From Streptomyces antarcticus (GTDB lineage: Bacteria > Actinomycetota > Actinomycetes > Streptomycetales > Streptomycetaceae), in NCBI RefSeq assembly GCF_026627255.1, contig NZ_JAPNLM010000002.1, forward strand, positions 62,001-126,000: a stretch of DNA of 64,000 bases, in the 5' to 3' direction. Each line of letters begins with the position of its first letter. Position 1 is the stretch's first letter. The position numbers and the translations under genes are program-made. The notes under the pieces are model-generated. The model saw only the letters and a program-made list of their open reading frames with translations. It was not told the DNA's origin and searched no databases. This document shows positions 1 to 8,763 of the stretch, piece after piece.

Positions 1-784
1 GCAACGGGGTCCTCGTCGGCTTGGGCTTGGCCGACGCCGAGGGCTTCGGCGGCTTCGCGCTCCCGGAGGTGCTGGGCGACGGCTTCGCCGACGTTTCCGG
101 CTTTACGGTGGCCCCCGCGTCGGGGGTCCCGGAGGACGGCCCCGTCGGGGCGGGCGCGGGCGCCGACGACGTCGGACCCGGCTTCGCCGCGCTCGCGGAG
201 GACGCCGCGGGACCGGCCGTCTTCGTCCCCCCGCCGGCGGTCTTCCCCGAGGCGGTGGCCCGGCCCGGCGCACCGGACGGGGACGCCGCGGCGGGCGGCG
301 CGCTCGGGTCGGGCACGGGCACGCCGGGCGCCGAGTCGTCGGTCAGCACCACGGTGGAGGCGCGGTCGCCGCGCTCCCCGTCGGTCGCCACGCGGACCGC
401 CACGAGCGCGCCGCCGGTCGCGAGCAGCAGCCCGAGCCCGACGTTCAGCACGGTCCGGCGGCGCCTGCGGTGCGCGGAGCGGCGGCGTGCGCCGGGGCGG
501 CGCTCGTTCGGCGCCGACAGGACGACGACGGAGTCGGCGTGGACGACGACGGAGTCGGCGTGGACGCCGCCGGAGTCCGCGTGGACGCCGCCGGGCACGT
601 GCGGCCCGCCGTAACCCTGGGCGGGGGCGGGGGCCGGGGCCTGGCCTGCGGCGAAGGGGTCGGGGGCCCCCGGGGCGCCCGGCTGGACGGGGGCGGCGGG
701 GACGAGGTATTCGGCCGGGGTTCCGCACCCGGCGCACGCCAGTGCGCCGTTGAGATGCCTCCGGCAGGCGTGGCAGTAGTTCAT
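1..784 (-). CDS. Zinc-ribbon membrane protein with Ala/Pro/Ser-rich tail (partial)
   Basis: The gene reads leftward and runs off the left edge, so the C-terminus is missing. The N-terminus has two CxxC pairs (Cys4, Cys7, Cys17, Cys20), typical of a short zinc ribbon. A Pro/Ala linker follows, then a seven-residue repeat VHADSVV (21-bp tandem repeat, about 3.5 copies near 525-600), an Arg-rich stop-transfer stretch and one transmembrane helix at about residues 112-133. The rest is a low-complexity Lys/Pro/Ser/Ala stalk, as in cell-wall-spanning actinobacterial proteins. This is an N-in membrane protein whose cytoplasmic zinc ribbon could be a sensor or interaction module; no enzyme domain is visible. 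The function is unknown. The ATG at 784 was chosen because the CxxC ribbon starts immediately. Confidence 0.75.
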   Translation of the reverse strand, partial: MNYCHACRRHLNGALACAGCGTPAEYLVPAAPVQPGAPGAPDPFAAGQAPAPAPAQGYGGPHVPGGVHADSGGVHADSVVVHADSVVVLSAPNERRPGARRRSAHRRRRRTVLNVGLGLLLATGGALVAVRVATDGERGDRASTVVLTDDSAPGVPVPDPSAPPAAASPSGAPGRATASGKTAGGGTKTAGPAASSASAAKPGPTSSAPAPAPTGPSSGTPDAGATVKPETSAKPSPSTSGSAKPPKPSASAKPKPTRTPL

Positions 785-853
785 GGCGCCCGCAGGCTAT
801 GCGGTCACCGGCCACATCCGTAACGCGGGAACGTAAGGATCCTGTGTGGAATC

Positions 854-1474
854 GTGGCCTCCATGACAGCGACCCCGCCCGGACGCCCGGGGCCCTTCGG
901 GCCGGAAGCCTTCCAGCTGGTGCTGTTGCGCCGGATGGCCGACTTCCAGCCCGACCTCGCCGACCGGGCCCGGCACCGGCTGGGCGCCTCGCTCGCGGAC
1001 CAGCGCGAGGCCAACAAGCGCTGGCAGGCCATGGTCCATCCCCCAGACTCCGTCCGGGGGGACCCCCAGTCCCGCTCGCGCGGAGCCCTGGCCCGGTACC
1101 GCTCGGTGCTGGGCCCGGCGGAGTCCGCCGAGCGGCGCAAGATCGGCGATCTGGAGTGCGAGGCCCTGCTGTGGCCGGTGCCGCTCTGGCCGGACCTGCG
1201 GTTCGAGGTGCTGGCCGCGCCGGACGGGGCGGTGTGGAACGAGTGGCTGGTCCGGGCCCCGGGCGCGGCCGGTCCCGTACTGGAGTCGGCGGACGACCTG
1301 CTGCCCTGGTCGGCGACGGTGGACGAGGTGGCGCGCGCCTTCGCGCCGGTGCGGCCGATGGAGGGCACCGCGCCGACCCGCTGGCGCCTCGCGTTCACCG
1401 CCGGGGGTCGGCCCTGCGTGGCGGAGTTCACGTACGGCCTGCTCCAGCGGGTCGGGTTCGCCGGCACCCCCTGA
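854..1474 (+). CDS. Conserved hypothetical actinobacterial protein
   Basis: This 206-residue soluble protein has no signal peptide or membrane segment. I do not recognise a named domain. It is rich in Arg, Trp and Pro, with a Trp-containing central part (about residues 80-140) that looks like a compact alpha/beta fold. It starts divergently from the zinc-ribbon gene. The GTG at 854 is preceded by AAGGA at 835-839, a long spacing; the alternative is the in-frame ATG at 863 inside MTATPP. It converges on the lipase gene, with the two stop codons only 13 bp apart. Codon use is typical of the genome, so the gene is real though its function is unknown. Confidence 0.7.
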   Translation: MASMTATPPGRPGPFGPEAFQLVLLRRMADFQPDLADRARHRLGASLADQREANKRWQAMVHPPDSVRGDPQSRSRGALARYRSVLGPAESAERRKIGDLECEALLWPVPLWPDLRFEVLAAPDGAVWNEWLVRAPGAAGPVLESADDLLPWSATVDEVARAFAPVRPMEGTAPTRWRLAFTAGGRPCVAEFTYGLLQRVGFAGTP

Positions 1475-1487
1475 AGGTGCCCTGGGC

Positions 1488-2198
1488 CTAGGAGGCGAGG
1501 AAGGCCCGTACGCCCGCCGAGGTCGCGTCGTCGCCCAGCAGGTCGTTGTGCTCGATGCAGCCGACCCGCGTGTTCGCGGCCCCGGTGAGCGGAACGCTGT
1601 CGTCCGGGTTGACGACCTCGTCGCACGGGGACCAGAACGTCGCGTACTTCACCGCGCCCGGGGTCTCGTCCCCGGCGTTCAGGTTCTTCACCACGTACGA
1701 GCCGGGCGTCATGTCCCGGCAGGCCTGGTCCCACAGGGCGCAGGCCCAGGCGGTGGAGGTGCCGCGGTTGGGGCCGGCCAGCGAGACCCAGTGGTCGACG
1801 GTGGTGGCGCCGCCGCCGAACTTCACGTACCAGCGGCTCACCAGCGAGCCGAAGGAGTGCGCGACGACGTCGACGCGGGCGGCGCCGGTCTGCCGGCGGA
1901 CCTCGTCGACGTACGCGCCGAGCCGGCCGGCGAGGACCTCGTTGACGGACCGGTGCGTGTCGTAACCCCACGAGAAGAGCTCCGAGTCGGCGTACCCGGC
2001 GGCCCGCAGGTCCTCGCGCAGGGAGCCCCAGACGCCCGGGTCGGCGTTGTAACCGTGTACGAAGACCACCGGATTGCGCGATGATGCCTGGTCAGCGGCG
2101 CTCCCGGTGCCCCGGTCGGCGGCATGGGCCGGGATGGGCGCCAGCAGCGCCAGGCAGAGCGTCAGAAGTGCCAGCAGTCTCTGGCGGGCCGTCAGCAT
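1488..2198 (-). CDS. Secreted lipase/esterase, alpha/beta hydrolase
   Basis: This 236-residue extracellular hydrolase of the class-2 lipase/triacylglycerol lipase type would act on ester lipids outside the cell. A Sec signal peptide with an AHA cleavage site covers residues 1-26. The oxyanion loop HGYN is at 48-51, the nucleophile elbow AHSFG at 113-117 (Ser115), the probable acid in the Asp-rich stretch around 193-200 and the catalytic His in EHND near 217. Two Cys pairs (154/160 and 192/214) could form disulphides. The ATG at 2198 is chosen over upstream starts because a strong AAGGGGGA ribosome site sits just before it and the signal peptide begins there. It is divergent from the mbl-like gene. 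Confidence 0.88.
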   Translation of the reverse strand: MLTARQRLLALLTLCLALLAPIPAHAADRGTGSAADQASSRNPVVFVHGYNADPGVWGSLREDLRAAGYADSELFSWGYDTHRSVNEVLAGRLGAYVDEVRRQTGAARVDVVAHSFGSLVSRWYVKFGGGATTVDHWVSLAGPNRGTSTAWACALWDQACRDMTPGSYVVKNLNAGDETPGAVKYATFWSPCDEVVNPDDSVPLTGAANTRVGCIEHNDLLGDDATSAGVRAFLAS

Positions 2199-2409
2199 CA
2201 GGTCCCCCTTTACCTTGTTACGCGCGAGTAGTGCGTGCGGTGCGCGCATGGTGCTGTCTGTCGGTACAGAAATCCACCCCCGTGCAGGCACCCGGCACCC
2301 CCGGCCGGAGCAGCTCAACAGGCGGTCCACCCCATATGCCCGGGATGATATGAGAAGCGACCGGCGGTCCGCCGGTCTTCTTGCGTCAGCGCTCTCGGGA
2401 GGATCTGCC

Positions 2410-3447
2410 GTGACCGTCAGTCTTGAGCAGTTGCGCCGCTGCCACGTCGCCGTCGACCTGGGCGCGGCCAGGACCCGCGTGTACGTCAAGGGAGCCGGCC
2501 TCGTCGTCGACGAGCCCAGCGTCGCGGCGGTGAACACGCGCACCGGCGCGCTCATCGCCGTCGGCACCTTCGCCGAGCGGATGACGGGCCGTACGCCTGA
2601 CTACATCCGGGTCGTACGCCCCGTCTCCGGCGGCACCGTCGTCGACATCGAGATGGCGCAGCGGATGCTGCGTCACCTCCTCGGCGAGAAGCTGCGGCGC
2701 GCCCTGCGCCGCAAGCCCCGGCTGCGCGCCGCGGCCTGCACCCCGCACGACGCGGACCCGCTGGCCCAGCGGGCGACCGTCGAGACCCTGGTCGGACTCG
2801 GCGCCCGGCGTGTCGAGCTGGTCGACACCCTGATCGCGGCGGCCGTCGGCTGCGGCCTGCCCGTGGAGCAGCCGACCGCGACGATGATCATGGTGTGCGG
2901 GGCGGCGGCCACCCAGGTGGCCGTCCTCTCCCTCGGCTCGATCGTCACCGCCGAGCGCATCCCGGTCGGCGGCGAGGCCATCGACCACGCGATCGTCCAG
3001 CACCTGCGCCACGCGCACGAGCTGATGCTGCCCAGCCAGGCGGTCCGTCCGCTCCAGCTGGCCCTGCACGGCAACGGCATCACCGCCGGGGGACCGGCCT
3101 CCACCCTGATCCACGGCCGCGACGTGGCCACCGGCCTGGCCCGCTCGGTCCAGGTGGACACCGCCGCCGTGCGCGACGCGATCTTCACCCCGCTGACCGC
3201 CGTCCTCGACGGCATCGGCAAGGTCCTGCGGGACTGCCCGCCGGACCTGGTCGCGGACCTGACGGACCGGGGGATCATGATGGTGGGCGGCAGCGCCCTG
3301 CTGCCGGGTCTGGACCAGATGCTGCGCGACGCGACCGGCATGCCCGTCGCCATCGCGGAGCGGCCGGACGTGTGCGCCGTGCTCGGTCTCGGCGCGATGC
3401 TCGAAGGGAAGATCGCACCCATGGTTCTCAACCCGCTGGCCGGATGA
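2410..3447 (+). CDS. MreB/Mbl-like bacterial actin homologue
   Basis: This 345-residue member of the MreB/Mbl actin-ATPase family forms membrane-associated filaments that organise wall synthesis; in Streptomyces, MreB paralogues act mainly in spore-wall maturation. Phosphate-1 motif VDLGAARTRVYV lies at 15-26, the DEPSVAAVN segment follows, and a late GGSALLPG phosphate-2/adenosine region lies near the C-terminus. The GTG start at 2410 follows GGGAGG. It corresponds, from memory, to the short Mbl-like paralogue of S. coelicolor (SCO2451) rather than to mreB, since mreC/mreD/rodA are not next to it. Its stop overlaps the next start by four bases (ATGA), so it is translationally coupled to a sensor-like protein. 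Several MreB positions are diverged (AARTR where MreB proteins usually have TANT). Confidence 0.85.
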   Translation: MTVSLEQLRRCHVAVDLGAARTRVYVKGAGLVVDEPSVAAVNTRTGALIAVGTFAERMTGRTPDYIRVVRPVSGGTVVDIEMAQRMLRHLLGEKLRRALRRKPRLRAAACTPHDADPLAQRATVETLVGLGARRVELVDTLIAAAVGCGLPVEQPTATMIMVCGAAATQVAVLSLGSIVTAERIPVGGEAIDHAIVQHLRHAHELMLPSQAVRPLQLALHGNGITAGGPASTLIHGRDVATGLARSVQVDTAAVRDAIFTPLTAVLDGIGKVLRDCPPDLVADLTDRGIMMVGGSALLPGLDQMLRDATGMPVAIAERPDVCAVLGLGAMLEGKIAPMVLNPLAG

Positions 3448-5081
3448 CGGACGCGGGACGGCAGCCCGCCACGGGCCGGGAGCCCGCCACGGGACGGCAG
3501 CCTGCCCCGGGCCGGGAGCCCGCCCGCGACCCGGACCGGGACGGGGAGCAGCCCAGCCTGCCCGTCCTGCTGGAGGGGGTGCTCAGCGTCGGCTCCGAGC
3601 TGGAGCTGCACTCCACCCTCCAGCACATCGTGGACTCGGCGACCGGGCTGTGCGGGGCCCGGTACGGGGCGCTCGGGGTCATCGAGCCCGAGCGCGTCCG
3701 GCTGACCGGGCTGTTCACCTCCGGGATGACCGAGGCGGAACGGGCCGCCATCCCCCACCTGCCGGACGGCCGCTCCGGCCTCCTCGGAACCCTGATCGGC
3801 GATCCGCGTCCGCTGCTGCTCGACGACCTCACCCGGGACCCCCGGTCGGCCGGCTTCCCGCCCGGCCATCCGCCGATGCGCGGCCTCCTGGGCGTTCCGA
3901 TCCGGGTGCACACCGAGGTCTTCGGGAACCTCTACCTCACCGAGAAGCAGGGGGGCGGCTCCTTCACCGACGAGGACCTCGCCCTGCTGCGCGTCCTGGC
4001 CTCGCAGGCGGGCATAGCGATCGGCAACGCCCGGCTGTACGAGACCGTGCGCCGCCGGGAGCGCTGGATCGAGGGCGCGGCCGCCGTGACCACGACCCTG
4101 CTGGCCGGGCGCCCCGCCGCGGACGCGCTGATGTGCGTGGCCGAACGGGCCCGGCTGCTGGCGGACGCGGCGGCCGGGGTCGTGCTCCAGCCCACTCCCG
4201 AGGGCGGCATGGAGATCGTCGCCGCCTCCACCCAGGGCGAACCCGGGGACCTGGTGGGGACGGCGATCGCGCCCGGCTCCCCGGTCCTGGAACAACTCCT
4301 CGGCGGCGAGGCGGTCTTCATAGAGGACTCGGCGACGGACCCCCGGATGACCACCCACGTCCGGGAGCGCTTCGGCCCCAGCATGATGCTGCCGCTGCAG
4401 AGCGGCGGGCAGCTGATCGGCACGCTGGCCCTGCCTCGGGACCGGGGCGGGCCGGCGTACGACGCGGTGGACCGGCTGCTGGCCTCGCAGTTCGCCTCCC
4501 AGGCGGCGCTGGCCCTCGTCCTCGCGGACGCCCAGCACGACCGGGAGCAGCTGGCGGTATACGAGGACCGCGACCGGATCGCCCGGGACCTGCACGACCT
4601 GGTGGTCCAGCGGCTGTTCGCGACGGAGATGATGCTGGAGAGCACCCGGCGGAGGTCCTCGAACGCACCGTCCGGGGACACCGTGGGCGACGAACTGGCC
4701 CGCGCGGTCGACGAACTGGACTCCACCATCCAGGAGGTCCGCACCGCCATCTTCGCCCTCCAGCAGCCGCCGACCGACGCCCCGACGACCTTCCGGGGCC
4801 GGGTCCTGCGCGAGACGGGCGGTGCGGCGGTCCTGCTGGGCTTCCAGCCGTCGGTGCACTTCGCGGGGCCGCTGGACGCCCTGCTGCCGGAGCCGGTGGC
4901 GGGCGATCTGCTCTCCGTCCTGCGCGGCGCCCTGGCCGCGGCGCACCGCCGCAGCGAGGTCGCCTCCATCGAGGTGGAGGTGGACGCGACCCCGTCCCGG
5001 GTCCGCCTGACGGTCTCGGACGACGGCCGTACGGAATCGGCGACGCGGGGCACGACGGTGACCTGGGAGTCACCGCTCTGA
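3444..5081 (+). CDS. GAF-GAF sensor histidine-kinase-like protein with degenerate ATPase
   Basis: This 545-residue cytoplasmic protein resembles the DevS/NarL-type kinase family. A repetitive N-terminal tail (about 1-35, repeats of GREPATGRQPA type) is followed by two GAF domains (about 40-185 and 205-345) and a HisKA_3 dimerisation helix with ARDLHD, His384. The HATPase part is short and eroded. The N-box where Asn is expected reads RGALAAAHRRS, the DDG of the G1 box is present at 526-528, and the protein ends 17 residues later without a G2 box or lid. It may sense a ligand without autophosphorylating. No response regulator is adjacent. It overlaps the Mbl-like gene by four bases, so a role tied to that cytoskeletal protein is inferred. 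Confidence 0.82.
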   Translation: MTDAGRQPATGREPATGRQPAPGREPARDPDRDGEQPSLPVLLEGVLSVGSELELHSTLQHIVDSATGLCGARYGALGVIEPERVRLTGLFTSGMTEAERAAIPHLPDGRSGLLGTLIGDPRPLLLDDLTRDPRSAGFPPGHPPMRGLLGVPIRVHTEVFGNLYLTEKQGGGSFTDEDLALLRVLASQAGIAIGNARLYETVRRRERWIEGAAAVTTTLLAGRPAADALMCVAERARLLADAAAGVVLQPTPEGGMEIVAASTQGEPGDLVGTAIAPGSPVLEQLLGGEAVFIEDSATDPRMTTHVRERFGPSMMLPLQSGGQLIGTLALPRDRGGPAYDAVDRLLASQFASQAALALVLADAQHDREQLAVYEDRDRIARDLHDLVVQRLFATEMMLESTRRRSSNAPSGDTVGDELARAVDELDSTIQEVRTAIFALQQPPTDAPTTFRGRVLRETGGAAVLLGFQPSVHFAGPLDALLPEPVAGDLLSVLRGALAAAHRRSEVASIEVEVDATPSRVRLTVSDDGRTESATRGTTVTWESPL

Positions 5082-5233
5082 GGCGTACGGGGAGTCGCCG
5101 CTCCAGGGGCGTACGGGGAGCCGCCGCTCCAGAGGCGTGCGGTGAGTCGCCGTTCCAGAGGCATACGGGAAGTCACCGCTCCAGAGGTGCGGGACGTAGC
5201 CGCTCCGGAGGCGTGCGGGGAGTCGCCGTTCCG
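5080..5233. repeat. Six-copy 26-bp tandem repeat
   Basis: Units start at 5080, 5106, 5132, 5158, 5184 (24 bp) and 5208 and follow the pattern GAGGCGTACGGGGAGTCGCC plus GCTCCA. The last codons of the upstream gene (GGGAGTCACCGCTC) already match the unit end, so the array seems to have expanded from the 3' end of that gene. The unit length is not a multiple of three, which argues against a coding repeat. The rest of the gap up to 5420 holds only GC-rich sequence and no gene. Confidence 0.85.
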
Positions 5234-5420
5234 GGTCCATCGGTTCCACCGCTCCGGCGGACGCGGGCGTGGCGCCGGTCCGTCCCGGGGCACCTCCGGG
5301 TGGCCCGCCGGGGTGCGGTCCGGGGCGGCTCGGGGTCGACCACGTCCCGCGCCCTGCCCGTCGGGCACCCTTCCGCACCGGGCCGGCCCTGACCGCGAGG
5401 GCACCGCCTAGGGTGGCCCC

Positions 5421-6779
5421 GTGACGACGACCCGCCTCTCGGCCCGCGCGGCCATCGCCTCCCTCGCCGACGCCGGCAGCTTCGCCGAACTCCCCCCGCC
5501 CCCGGGACAGTCGACGCCCGACGGGCCGCTGGCCTGGACCGGGTACGACGACTCCCGCGCCCGCGCCGCGCGGCGGACCGGCGAGGTGGAGTCCGTCGTC
5601 ACCGGCGCCGCCCGCTTCGGGGGCGTCGAAGCCGCCGTGATCTCCTTCGAGTTCGGTTTCCTCGGCGGTTCCCTGGGCCAGCGCACCGGCGACCGGCTCG
5701 AAGCCGCCTACGCGCACGCCCGCGCGCACCACCTGCCCCTGGTCTCCCTGATCGCGACCGGCGGCTCCCGCATGCAGGAGGGCATGCTCGCGCTGACCCA
5801 GCTGCAGCGCGTGGCCCGCCAGTGCGTCCTGACCCGGGCCGCCGGACTCCCCCAGCTGGCCGTCCTGCGCGATCCGACCACCGGCGGCGGCTGGGCCACC
5901 CTCGGGGCCGGGGCCGACGTGGTCCTCGCGCTCCCCGGGGCGCAGGTCGGCTTCGCGGGCTCACGGGTCCGGCCTGCGGACGCGGACCCGGCGGCCTACA
6001 CGGCCGAGGGGCAGTACGCCGCCGGGCACGTCGACGCCGTCGTGCCCCCGGCGGAGCTGCCCGGGACCCTCGCCGGCTGGCTGCGCGTGCTGACCGCGCC
6101 CAGGCCCGGCGGGCCCGTCGAGCCGCCGGCCGCGCTGGGCGGCGTACACGACGGGGCACCGCCGGAGACCGGCTGGGACGCCGTCCGCCAGGCCCGTCAC
6201 CCGGACCGGCCGCGCGCCGGGGCGTACCTGGACGCGTACTTCACCCTGCGCCTGCCCCTCTCCGGGGACCGGGCGGGCGGCACCGACCCCGGGATGCTGT
6301 GCGGTTTCGGGCTGCGGGAGGGCCGCGCGGTCGCGTACGCCGCCCAGTGCGGAACCGCCACCCGCCCGGCCGGGTACCGTACGGCCGCCCGCGTCGTCCG
6401 GCTCGCGGACCGGCTCGGCATCCCCGTGCTCACCCTGGTGGACACCCCGGGCGCGGCCAACGACGCCGCCGCCGAGCACGCGGGCGCCGGGCCCGCCATC
6501 GCGGACGTCTTCGCGGCACTGGCCTCGGCCGCGGTACCCGTCACCACCCTGCTGATCGGCGAGGGCGGTTCGGGCGGCGCCCTCGCGCTGGCCGCGCCGG
6601 GCAATACGTGGGTCACCCCCGACAGCTACTTCTCGGTGATCGCCCCGGAGCTGGCGGCGGCCATCCTCAAGCGGCCCCCGGAGGCCGCCCCGGCCACCGC
6701 CGACCAGCTCCGCATCCGCCCCCAGGACCTGGTGGCCCTGGGCGTGGCACGCGGCGTGGTCGCGCCCCGGACCGGCTGA
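5421..6779 (+). CDS. Acetyl-CoA carboxylase carboxyltransferase, fused beta-alpha
   Basis: This 452-residue single-chain carboxyltransferase transfers CO2 from carboxybiotin to acetyl-CoA or a related acyl-CoA. The N-terminal half is the AccD-like crotonase-fold domain (GGSRMQEGM near residue 114-122), without the zinc ribbon of E. coli AccD. The C-terminal half is AccA-like (LVDTPGA near 344-350, GEGGSGGALAL near 380-390). No biotin carboxylase or biotin carrier gene is nearby, so it must use subunits encoded elsewhere. The GTG at 5421 has no Shine-Dalgarno site, but TAGGGT lies at 5409-5414, six bases upstream, so a leaderless transcript is plausible. Which acyl-CoA it uses cannot be told from the sequence. 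Confidence 0.85.
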   Translation: MTTTRLSARAAIASLADAGSFAELPPPPGQSTPDGPLAWTGYDDSRARAARRTGEVESVVTGAARFGGVEAAVISFEFGFLGGSLGQRTGDRLEAAYAHARAHHLPLVSLIATGGSRMQEGMLALTQLQRVARQCVLTRAAGLPQLAVLRDPTTGGGWATLGAGADVVLALPGAQVGFAGSRVRPADADPAAYTAEGQYAAGHVDAVVPPAELPGTLAGWLRVLTAPRPGGPVEPPAALGGVHDGAPPETGWDAVRQARHPDRPRAGAYLDAYFTLRLPLSGDRAGGTDPGMLCGFGLREGRAVAYAAQCGTATRPAGYRTAARVVRLADRLGIPVLTLVDTPGAANDAAAEHAGAGPAIADVFAALASAAVPVTTLLIGEGGSGGALALAAPGNTWVTPDSYFSVIAPELAAAILKRPPEAAPATADQLRIRPQDLVALGVARGVVAPRTG

Positions 6780-6821
6780 ACGGACGGCCCCGTCCTGCCG
6801 GGCGCCGGCGCGCGGGCTCCG

Positions 6822-7055
6822 TCAGCGGCGGCGCGACGGCAGCCGTACGTCCATCCGGTGGAGCCGCGTGAGCTGCTGCGCCAGCTCGTTGTCGTCGCTG
6901 ACGAGCAGCGGGCGCAGCCGCCCGGCCCCGTCGTGGCCGGACGCGGCCGTGCCCTCGATGGTGTCCACCAGCAGCTGGCCCTGCGGCAGCTTCGACGGGG
7001 CGCCCGGCGCGGGGCAGTCGCCGAAGTCAGTGATCGCGAAAAAACTGCCGGGTGA
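6822..7055 (-). pseudogene. C-terminal relic of esterase-like/phytase-like secreted protein
   Basis: A minus-strand frame ending in TGA at 6822-6824 gives [14 protein letters not shown], then VDTIEG, then [16 protein letters not shown]. This is the usual C-terminal signature of the esterase-like activity of phytase family. Nothing upstream on this strand continues the domain. The same family's more N-terminal segment is found immediately beyond, but on the opposite strand. This is therefore a broken gene, not an active one. Confidence 0.6.
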
Positions 7056-7240
7056 ACCGACTCCCGGGGATAGTCGTCGACGGGGACGGGACGTACCTGA
7101 CGGACGAGTTCGTGCCCGCGATCCGGCGCTACAGCCGCACCGGCCAGGTCCTGGGCACGCTGCCGGTCCCTGACGCCTTCCGCCTCCCGCGCCAGGGTCG
7201 GGGCCACCGCGAACCGGACCGCGGCCGGTCTTCAGCGTGA
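7052..7240 (+). pseudogene. Internal relic of the same esterase/phytase-like gene, opposite strand
   Basis: The plus-strand frame reads [17 protein letters not shown] followed by [16 protein letters not shown]. This matches the mid-protein blades of esterase-like/phytase proteins (DGT..SDE, Y/F..TG..L..LPVP). It decays into an unrelated Arg/Pro-rich tail and stops at 7240. Lying head to head with the C-terminal relic at 6822-7055, it indicates an inversion inside the ancestral gene at about 7040-7060. Confidence 0.55.
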
Positions 7241-7286
7241 ACAGGACCGAACTGAACCGAACCCGCCAACTCCCCTTCACACGGGG

Positions 7287-8549
7287 TCACGCCTGCGGCG
7301 ACCTCGCGTCGTAGCGGGCGAAACCGCGCCAGCGGAGCGCGAGCAGGCCCAGCACCAGGACGCACGCGAGCCCGCCGCCCGTGATCGCCACGGTCGGCGA
7401 GGTCAGGTCGGCGACGGAGCCGGCGACGAAGTCCCCGAGCCGGGGGCCGCCCGCGACGACCACGATGAACACGCCCTGGAGCCGCCCCCGCATCTCGTCC
7501 GGGGCCGCGGCCTGCATCATCGTGGAGCGGAACACCATGGAGATGGTGTCGGCCCACCCCGCCAGGGCGAGGAAGAACAGCCCGATCCACAGGTTCCGGG
7601 TGAGCCCGAAGGCGGCGATGGCCAGCCCCCACGAGGCGACGGCGAGCAGGATCGCCAGCCCGTGCCGGCGGATCCGGCCCTGCCAGCCGGAGAGCACCCC
7701 GCCGAGCATCGCCCCCAGGGCGGGGGCGGCCACCATCAGCCCGACCGTCTTGGCGTCGCCGCCGAACCACAGGGCGGCGATGGCCGGGAACAGCGCCTTC
7801 GGCTGGGCGAGCACCATCGCGGCCAGGTCGGAGAAGAAGGTCATCCGGATGTTGGGCCGGGTCCCGAGGAAGCGCAGGCCGTCCAGGACGGAGGCCCGCC
7901 CGCGCACGCCCTCGGCGCGGTCGGGCTTCATCGGCGGCAGCCGCCACTGCGCGTACAGGGCGGCGCAGAAGGTGACGGCGTCGACGAGGTAGGCGGCCTG
8001 GTAGCCCCACCAGCCGACGATCAGGCCGCCGAGCATCGGGCCGGCCATGGTCCCGGTGGTCATGGTGACGGAGTTCAGGGCGTTGGCGGCGGGCAGCTGT
8101 TCGGCCGGGAGCAGCCGGGGGATCATCGCCGAGCGCGCCGGTCCGCTGAGCGCGCCGCACACCGACTGGAGGGCGACGACGGCGTACAGGAACCAGACCC
8201 GGTGGTAGTCGAGCAGGGCCGCCGCGGCGAGCGCGATGGACAGCGCGGCCGCGCCGAGGGAGGCGTACAGGCCGAGTTTGCGCCGGTCGAGGGTGTCGGC
8301 GATGGCCCCGCCGTACAGGCCGAAGGCGACGAGCGGGACGAGCGAGAAGAGACCGACCAGCCCGACGGAGAAGCTGGAGCCGGTGATGTCGTAGACCTGG
8401 AGCGAGATCGCGAGCGCGGTCATCGCCTGCCCGACCCAGGAGATCATGCTGCCGGTCCACAGCCGCCGGTAGTCCGGGGAGGTGCGCAGTGGAGTCAGGT
8501 CGGCGAATATGCGGGGCCGGGTGCGCGCGGGTGCGGTCGTACGGTTCAC
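7287..8549 (-). CDS. MFS exporter, EntS/MFS_3 type
   Basis: This 420-residue inner-membrane transporter has about 12 predicted helices. It belongs to the MFS_3/enterobactin-exporter-like group, which exports siderophores, antibiotics or other small molecules with proton exchange. The loop 2-3 motif is GLYGGAIADTLDRRKLGLY (residues about 77-95), and GPARSAMIPRLLP follows in helices 4-5, as in this family. The GTG at 8549 is the first start in frame with the hydrophilic N-tail ending in PLRTSPDYRRLW; no clear ribosome site is visible. It stands alone, without a biosynthetic or regulatory partner, so the substrate is unknown. Confidence 0.85.
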   Translation of the reverse strand: MNRTTAPARTRPRIFADLTPLRTSPDYRRLWTGSMISWVGQAMTALAISLQVYDITGSSFSVGLVGLFSLVPLVAFGLYGGAIADTLDRRKLGLYASLGAAALSIALAAAALLDYHRVWFLYAVVALQSVCGALSGPARSAMIPRLLPAEQLPAANALNSVTMTTGTMAGPMLGGLIVGWWGYQAAYLVDAVTFCAALYAQWRLPPMKPDRAEGVRGRASVLDGLRFLGTRPNIRMTFFSDLAAMVLAQPKALFPAIAALWFGGDAKTVGLMVAAPALGAMLGGVLSGWQGRIRRHGLAILLAVASWGLAIAAFGLTRNLWIGLFFLALAGWADTISMVFRSTMMQAAAPDEMRGRLQGVFIVVVAGGPRLGDFVAGSVADLTSPTVAITGGGLACVLVLGLLALRWRGFARYDARSPQA

Positions 8550-8763
8550 AGCGGATGGTAACCACCACCCGGCCGCGCACCCCAGACGATTTCCCGCGCT
8601 TCACACACAGGTCACAGTCGCCCCACTCGGCTCCGCAACCCCGGCGCCGACGGGTGCTTGCCGCTAACTCGCCACTATCACCGGACATTTGACCGAATCG
8701 ACGTGCGCTCCTCACCTCGTGTTCGGCTCATGATGAAAAGACTCGTATGTCCAGGGAGGCGTA

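Noticed and set aside
2673..4946. Very long open frame antisense to the Mbl-like and sensor genes
   Set aside because: It is the mirror of strongly biased high-GC codons, rich in Arg/Gly/Gln with no domain; the plus-strand proteins are clearly real.
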